From Apiospora phragmitis (lineage: Eukaryota; Ascomycota; Sordariomycetes; Amphisphaeriales; Apiosporaceae), in contig JAQQWL010000002.1 in NCBI GenBank assembly GCA_038363925.1, positions 1,364,001-1,428,000 on the forward strand: a stretch of 64,000 bases of DNA, in the 5' to 3' direction. Positions 57,201 through 64,000 of this stretch are shown one piece after another (position 1 is the first letter of the stretch; each line of letters begins with the position of its first letter). Made by a program: the position numbers and the translations under genes. Below the pieces are notes generated by a model. The model ran no database searches and had not been told where the DNA came from. It saw nothing but the letters and a program-made list of their open reading frames with translations.

Positions 57201-59001
57201 ACAGGTGGCAAGTTGTAGATGCCAAAGGAAGACGGCGAGAAAGGGCAAGACCAAGTTGCTGTCGCGTGGACAAAACAGGTTCAGCAGGACATAAGTAGGG
57301 GATGGTTAGGTATCGCCGAACTTTGTTAGAGGAAGGAGTGTTGGCCCAAGCCTGTGAATACAACATTCGATACTACCATGTAGTAAAGAAAGTCAAAGTG
57401 CAGGACAAATGACAGTACTTTTTATGAGTTGTATTTCGACTTAGAAATCAACGAAAGGAAGGTATTCTGAATGCTTTGATAGTGGAAGCCCCGATATGCT
57501 TGCGCATGCCAAAACTTTCCCCAAGGCAACTTAAGTTGATCGAGGTAGGAGGTAGTTTGGGGGACTTGATGTGCAGAGACTGGGGTTACCTGATAGATAA
57601 TAGAATATGTCCTTGCCACGTTCAACCGCAGAAATCGAGCTTCAAGTTGCAGGAAAAAGAAGATCTTGTACAACCAATTGTTGACTGATCTCAGCTTCCG
57701 GAGATGAGTCCTCACTTCATGGATAAGGAAACGGGGTATGTGTGAATGCGGTGGAAGGAGAAGGGGATGATAGAAATGAAGGCCTAGGTTCATGCACTAG
57801 ACATGTTCATGAGGCTTGGTATTCAATGTGACGCAGAGGTTTGTCCAACATCAACTGGGCAGGAGATGACAATTGGGTGATTCACTCGAATTCATGAAGG
57901 TAACGGATGACCTTGATAGGTTCAAGTATATCAACCAGGCACAAACCACAAGAACGACAAGACGTTTAAAGAACAAACAAGACGCATTCGAATGGGGAAC
58001 AAGTACAATACATACGCATTCGTGGATCGGTGGCTGGTAGGGTCCTGACGAAGAGCCTCTTCCTTCTCATCGTCGTCACTGTTGCGCCGAGATCCTGGGA
58101 CTGATCTGGAAGGAATCTGATCATCGAAGCCAAAACGAGATGGCATGACCGAGGATTGGGGCGAAGTCAGCTGGGAACCGGACCTGCCACGTTGGTTGAA
58201 CATTGTTTGCGGAGAGACCAGGCTCGAAGTCGAATATCTGTTCGGACGAGAGAACATGGTGGGGAATCCAGCAGAGGTTTCGCGATACTCCGGTGGTGTC
58301 GTCGGCTCGGACAAGTGGCCTGCCAAAGCACCGCGGCCCAGATCTTCCTGCATCCGTAACAACTCCATCTCCTCTAGTCGCTGTTGCGCAGCAAGTTTCT
58401 GCATCTCGGCTTCGAAGCGCCGCCTCTGCTCCAAGATCTTCTCATATTCAAGCTTCTTCTTCTCCAGCTGCAACATACAGTCAGCAATGCTCTTGCGCCA
58501 CAGAAAGCGAATCAATCCCAAGTACGCAGGTCAGAAGCTCTAGCAAGCTTGGCCGGGAAACAGGCAATGCGAACTTCAAAGGCAGGGTGCCATACCAACT
58601 GAGCTTTATACTGGGTCTTGGTGAGCAGAAAGTCAGCCACGAGTTCCACAAGCGCAAGACATATATTTCAATATTGAGACATCCTCGGAAGACAACCCAG
58701 CAGGGCTAGACAGTAACGGAGATGTCCGGCGGGGGAGCAGGGTCGCACTCACAGCAGTGGGATATTCCTGAGGCTCAGGAGGGCGCTGGGTATTTATGGA
58801 GGACAGTGTTGGTACACGCCCCGAGTCGGTAGTGAACCTACGGGGCAACGACGTGCGATGATCTTGGCTCGTTACATGCTGCTGAGGCATGCGGGCGCCA
58901 TTCCTCGGCGGAGACATAAGCGAGTTCATTGTCGCTTCGTTCCGGGGCGACTGCTGCTGCTGCTGCTGCTGCTGGGCGCGGAATCGGTAATCGTCCATCA
59001 T
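54294..59001 (-). CDS. Pumilio/PUF-family RNA-binding translational regulator
   Basis: PUF proteins bind UGUA-containing mRNA 3' UTRs and repress or localise them. Six exons: 59001-58753, 58616-58596 (21-nt micro-exon), 58467-58016, 57161-56978, 56605-55600, 55549-54294. All phases agree and sum to 1,055 aa. The N-terminus starts MMDDYRFRAQ plus a short polyQ. Exon 3 is a coiled coil (LEKKKLEYEKILEQRRRFEA). Exon 5 has a collagen-like run of NGPHGS units. The eight PUF repeats follow from about residue 640: GCRFLQ, GNYLCQ, GTRALQ, GNHVIQ, GCCVLQ, GNYVVQ, SSNVIE, GNYVVQ. The tail is Gly/Pro-rich, ending GHFF. The last intron has a GC donor (GAAG|GCAAGT), the only choice that keeps frame. The 854-nt third intron is unusually long; an alternative start at ATG 57169 (MDRLNRYSMP) would make a shorter isoform or a separate gene. 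Confidence 0.88.
55767..55905 (-). repeat. Collagen-like minisatellite in the PUF gene
   Basis: In-frame tandem units encoding NGP and HGS triplets (NGPHGSNGPHGSNGPHG), with 18-nt periodicity at the DNA level (GGACCGTTGGAACCATGG). Likely variable between strains. Confidence 0.85.
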
Positions 59002-60411
59002 TCTTGTGGGGTTTTATCGTTTTCGTACTGTTGTTACAACAATCGGGTTTTCGTACAGAGTTGGACAGGGCTGTCGCCGTTCTATAAACTGCACGATCGC
59101 GAATTGGTGGTCAGCAGTTTGTTCGTTGGTCATCAGAGACTCAAGTCAGACACAACCAAAGACAGGCGGCGCGACAAGTAAGTAGTCTTGTGTGTCCTCG
59201 ACAGGAACAACCACAACAACAGGGACGATACTCTGCCTCTGAAGCGACAGAACAGATTGAGGCGCAACGACAAAAGACTTGCGCTGGGCTTCTTTTACAT
59301 TGATCGCTAAGGCAAATATATCTCCTCTGTTTTCTTGTGCGCCCAACCTCAGTGATGCCTCAATCGCACGCGCACACACACAAGACGAGTCAACCGTCGC
59401 CAAGGTGACTGGATGACTGGAGGTGGAGGCAGAGGTTCCGGGCGGACTAACGAAGGCCAGACGAGACGAGACGGGGAATTTCTGGCTTACCTTGGATGAT
59501 GAGAATGAGGAACTATAGCAACAAAAACGCTTCCCTGCACAGGGAGCGACAGCAAGAAGATTGACCAACAAAATGAATGTGAGTTGTGGACGAGAAAGAG
59601 AGCAAAGTTGCGAAGCGAAACGAAAGCCAGACCAAGATCAAACCGCTGGTGGTGGTGGTGGTGGTGCTTCTTTTGGCCTTTGGGGGGGGGGGGGTTGAAG
59701 CAGGAACAAGAGTAACCCAGAAATTGACCCCTGTCGGGGAGCCGATGGGACTGGACTGGGACTTGGGGGGCCACAGCACAGGTTGGAAGGTGGCTCGTTA
59801 GCTTCCCGATCCTGGCTCGTGGACCTGGGTCTAAACACCGCACACACACACGAACCTCCAGAGGCGACTCCAGAAGAAGAGAGCGGGAGAGAAAGAGAGC
59901 CTGCCAGATCGCGCGCGCGCAAGTATTGAACCCTTGCCGGACGTTACATACGTACACCGTCGACTTTAGATAGAGACAGACTGGATGTATTAGTTTGTGG
60001 AGGGGTTCCTCGATCTTTATCGATTCGGTCCCCTTCTCAGTCACGTCGTTTTACACCTCAGCGTGCGGATGTGGAACATGTCCTGAATAATAAGCTCAAG
60101 TCATCTCTGCTCAAGGCCAGGCAGGCTTCGATTTGACTTTGGCAACACCGAACCTAAGAACCAGATGACTGGTAAAGCCGTCGGGTGTTTCTCAGACTAT
60201 CAGCCAAACTACCCTTACCTAGCATTCAACTAGTCCTCCGCCAGTCACGGATCTTGATGAGACAATTAGAGGCGAAAAGAGTCTCACTGCTGTCGCCTGG
60301 TCGGAGCCTACATTATCTATGTGACGGTTTACGAAGAATGCCTACATATACTGTAGTACTGTAGGTGTATGTAGATAGCCTAATTTGACCTCCCTTACAG
60401 ATATAGATAAG

Positions 60412-60431
60412 TGTATACGACGTCGTATACA
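60412..60431. repeat. Perfect 20-bp palindrome with GACGTC core
   Basis: TGTATACGACGTCGTATACA is identical on both strands. The GACGTC centre resembles bZIP (CRE/ATF) sites. It lies about 1.4 kb upstream of the PUF start. Regulatory use is speculative. Confidence 0.7.
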
Positions 60432-62835
60432 TCAAATCGAGTACATTGTATACCGGTTTACTTGCACAGTGCTGAACCATCGACTCATCTCCAATCACGA
60501 GTGACTGTTTTTTCTTTCTCTTCTTTGTTTTCTTTGCAGTCATGCCCAACGGTCTCAAAAGTCAGGACGAAACTCCACAGTTCAAACCCATGGGATGCCG
60601 GCAGCCTTCACGCCCCCTCAACAACACCAGCACAATGAGCTAGCTACCAGGCAGAGAAAAAATACCCAGAGACGAAGCGGTGAGCAACGATCTAGCAGCG
60701 AGACGGGACTGGTCCGAACTGTGGGCTTCCCACTACCTCCTACGCCTTGGCCGATTCGCGGCCCAGGTGACAATCCGCAACAAACTAGTGCGGGGACCCT
60801 AGGAATTAACAAAGACGGGATAACGCAAGTGACCCCATCCATGACTTACATTGATCAACCTCGTTTGGTTTTGATACGGCTATTTCTGTCCATCTGGGCC
60901 GACACAGAGGCTGATCAAGGAAGATCATCGGCAACATCTTGATTAGTTAGTGCCGGACCAGAACCAAGTGCAACAGCACCTTTCGCGCCGAGGAGGGGCT
61001 GAAGGGGAGAGGAGAGGGCCCGAAACCTCCTTCTATGCAAGATTACTCCTGCTGTCAGCATCTTCTAATGTCAGGTCACTGCAACAAAAAAGGCCCTTGA
61101 CCCCACAAAGATGCCATGCAAGAGTACGGAGATGTAGGCATGAAATGCTGTGGTTGGACAGCATGTCACCCCTGCTTGGAACGTCGTTTGCGAAGGAGGG
61201 GCCGTCCGTACGTCGTAGGCCGACTGGACCTCTTCGCTCTAACTCGAATGGGGGTATTGAGTGGGCGTCTACACATGTTATATACTCTGTTGCCTAAGGT
61301 AAGGTCTCGGCTCGGCATCTCAGGTACGTTGGATGCTTCTCTTTTCCTTCTGGGATAGCAGAATGCATGCTGATTGGCATTAATCCCGTCGAAAGAGCGG
61401 CTACAGCCAACAGGAATTACCATGTGGTAGATCTACGAGCAGGCATTTCCTCCGACACAGAGCACAGATCTAGGCTAAGCATAGGGATGCTTACAAGAAG
61501 AAGAAGAAAAGAACTGAATTAGTAAAAAGAAATATAAATTGGCAGGGGGGGGTAACAGAGTGCCAGATGGTCTGAATTCCGTTATCCGCTTGAGGACGTC
61601 ATTTGGAAAGGCAGCCAGAGGAAAGATCATCATCTCATTCTCATTTCCAGAGCCAGCCTAGAAACCGAAACGAGGGGCAGCTACCGCTAGCCCAGCCTAG
61701 CATCCCAGGGCGGCCGGGATAATCGTGTGTCATGGGTAACGGATAATGGATGGTCGCTCGCTTGACCGGACGATTTCCCGCTCGACGACCGGCGGCAGCA
61801 ACAACATCATCTCAATTTCCATGCCACAATTGCGCTCCATGTGGGCTAGCGGGACCTCTCAAAGGGTCCTTCGGCCGCCCCAAAGTTTCGCGTCGAGCCG
61901 AGATACCGCTTCGAAGTCAAATGGCTTAGCGCGGCTGCGATGGTGGTAAATACATGCACAGATTCGAGATGCGGCGGCTCACTCGTATGAAATATCACCA
62001 CCTCGGTCGGTGCTAGGTCTGACCTTGCTTCCTTTTTCGCTTCACCACCGCTACTTGCTACGTCAACTAGCACAACTCCACCATCTTCCGACGATGACCA
62101 TTGAGATGGCCGTTGATTCTTAACGCCACCACGGGGAATTTACCTTTGACACTTTATGCATCGTTGATAGAAACGTGGTGTTTGACAGAAGTTTAGGTGG
62201 AAGTAGCCGTTCGCGCTATGTAATCGCTATACTTGGTCGAGGTGTTCCACATTCACTTTGTCTACACGCTACGGCTAGCTAGGCTTGGGATCTACGTATC
62301 TGTCAGTGATCGGATGATCGTTAGCCTAAACGACGAGGAAAAAAGAAGGAAAAAGAGAAATACCACTTCGTATACTCCATATGGCGGAGAGGTCGAACTA
62401 GAGCCCCTCATCGTCGGCGGCAAGGCTTTCGCGGCACTCTCAGCCTGCAGGTTTCATCAATCAGTGGCAATTGGTAATCACAAGGAAGTCATGTCTTTCG
62501 GATCCCTTTCCCCATTCACCGACTTTTTGCCCGAATCAGACACCTTTCTCTGCCTTGCATCGTCGTCTTCACTTTGCCTTGTCCTGCCAGATGTCGCACA
62601 TACTATACGCTGGATGCAATTCTATTGCATGGGGACTGGGAACGAGCAACAGTGGCTTGCAGCGCATATCAATGCATGCCGGAGGCGGGGCATCGCCGTC
62701 GACGTAGAGAGAGAGAGCATGGGGAAGGCGTGTTGCGTACTGCTGCTGCTCGACTCGGATGCAGAACGAATGTACTACCTCTGGTACTAGCCTTGAGTCG
62801 CCCGACTTCTTGCATGCCTTTTCGTTAGATTGGCA

Positions 62836-62896
62836 AAAAAAAAACCAAAAAAAAAAACCAAAAAAAAACCAAAAAAAAAACCAAAAAAAAAAAACC
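62836..62896. repeat. A(8-12)CC tandem array
   Basis: Five runs of 8-12 A separated by CC. Simple-sequence DNA. The lysine-rich frame across it is not considered a gene. Confidence 0.9.
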
Positions 62897-63649
62897 TGCC
62901 CACGATCAACAAGCGTGCAGTGAGTCGAGACCCTGAATTGCTCAGTCCACGGTATCCGCTCCGCTCCCCGCCCCCTCTTTCCCTTACCTCCTCATGCAGC
63001 GTGTTGAGATATGACGACTAGCTGCAGGGCAAGTCGTCGATTCTATACGGTTCTGGAATGTATAGGGTATGTATTGCACTCGCTTGGGGATGCTTTATAT
63101 GTGATCTCCTGCATCGCATGGATTGCCAGCTCAGAGGGCGTCTATCCTACTATATATGTATGACTCATCCTCAGTTGTGACGTACGGGCAGGCTGCCGGC
63201 ACGGCGGGCACATCATGCTGCATACATACATATATACTCGATGCGACGAAAGTAGACGATCGAGGAACCGTGTTCGGTGAAAGGGGGGTATCCACGCCGA
63301 CCGGCTCGTGAACAAGTGAGGACGTACGGAGTACATACTTGTACATACATCTGTAAACTAGGTGGGTATTCCGATCGAGCAGCCAGCATGGCACGGAGCC
63401 CAGCACCCGTGGATCTCTAGCGCTGGGGGCACTCAACGCTGAGAGTCCCCATTCAATGGGTGGGCAAACGTGCGTTTCCAACACCACAAATTTTTTGCAC
63501 CTGCAGGACTTATTGTTGGATATGGATCCAGCAGTGTGGCATGGAAACGGTGCTGCCTGCAGGCAGGGAGGCGTTAGGGCTTCGACTGCATTGCTCGATT
63601 TGGCCTTGTACATATGATGGGGTTCTCGTACATACATGGTGATTGCTGG

Positions 63650-63900
63650 ATCCCTATAGACAGCTTACGTATGCGAGTCGGTATTATACAGTTGGGAATT
63701 ATATACTAAATGAGGCCCTTTCCTAGCTAATATATAATACCCAGCTACTCTTTCATAAGGGTATAATAGTAAGAAATGAATTCCTATAAGTAAATTACAT
63801 ATCTTGTGGAATAATACCTTATATTATTTATTATTGAGCTTAAGTGATATCTTATTAGTGACTATCCATGGTATAGACCGTTCTTACATGTCGAAAGTGA
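63650..63900. other. AT-rich, TpA-rich segment
   Basis: Long stretches composed almost only of A and T with many TA steps (TATTATTTATTATTGAG and similar). This is typical of RIP-mutated repeat DNA or a spacer beside it. It is cut by the window end, so its nature cannot be decided. Confidence 0.4.
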
Positions 63901-64000
63901 CGAATCACATGCCACGCCAATTCGTGATGCTCCTCATCCAGACCAAAGAGCCTCGTGAGGAGTCCTCTGCTGCGAAACCGGGCAACTATGCAATACTACA

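Larger units (their letters stand above)
59002..64000. other. 5-kb gene-poor region, AT-rich at right edge
   Basis: The left part is promoter and leader of the PUF gene, with GGT repeats (59648-59667) and a G12 run (59683-59694). A 20-bp palindrome is at 60412-60431 and an A-tract/CC array at 62836-62895. From about 63,650 the sequence becomes very AT- and TpA-rich, suggesting the edge of a RIP-degraded repeat. No open frame here has a domain, signal peptide or splice-linked continuation that I trust. Confidence 0.45.

Noticed and set aside
62233..62790. 185-codon plus-strand frame
   Set aside because: Starts at TTG, no recognisable domain, composition like random translation.
62830..63021. 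Lysine-rich frame (repeated KKKPKKK)
   Set aside because: Produced by the A-tract/CC simple repeat and starts at TTG; not a gene.

Overview
The window is nuclear DNA of a filamentous ascomycete fungus, most likely a Sordariomycete. Introns are short (about 50-100 nt), with GTAAGT-type donors and CTAAC/CTGAC branch points. Genes are dispersed and non-operonic, with long AT-richer spacers. The fungal hallmarks are a secreted tyrosinase, a tannase/feruloyl esterase, a UreG with a His-rich tail and a decayed Tc1-type transposon. The species cannot be named from the sequence.

Layout. 0.6-2.2 kb: a small conserved gene and a degenerate tandem relative. 2.7-4.2 kb: a secreted tyrosinase. 7 kb: a Ser/Thr-rich, probably GPI-anchored wall protein. 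9.3-11.2 kb: a 14-TM MFS exporter. 13-18.7 kb: a divergent pair of ribosome-biogenesis genes, Utp7 (minus) and Tsr1 (plus). 19-26 kb: a single-pass membrane glycoprotein, an unknown coiled-coil protein, a tannase-family secreted esterase, UreG, and an intron-containing tRNA-Asp. 30-35.3 kb: an unknown basic protein, the Hit1-like box C/D snoRNP assembly factor and, divergent from it, mitochondrial NFU1. 36.3-45 kb: a gene-poor block with a RIP-like degraded Tc1/mariner element and a 202-bp MITE. 45-51.7 kb: a large polyQ PSP1-domain protein, an unknown nuclear-type protein and ribosomal protein eL15. 54.3-59 kb: a six-exon Pumilio (PUF) RNA-binding protein. 59-64 kb: no convincing gene, and AT-rich at the right edge.

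Two themes link the genes. Several serve ribosome production or RNA control: Utp7, Tsr1, Hit1, eL15, PUF and possibly PSP1. The promoter between Utp7 and Tsr1 carries an RRPE-like AAAAATTT, and it shares ATCGATAA with the Hit1 upstream region. Tyrosinase, tannase and the MFS exporter could together handle phenolics, but they are separated by housekeeping genes and do not form a convincing cluster.

The most useful observation for a reader is that five genes lose frame by exactly one missing base, each at a G or C homopolymer run. This looks like systematic homopolymer under-calling in the assembly. Three other genes show a one-base shift of opposite sense near the N-terminus. I found no clearly new biological system. 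The strongest non-gene structures are the MITE, the decayed Tc1 element, an 18-bp-arm hairpin behind NFU1 and two perfect palindromes.
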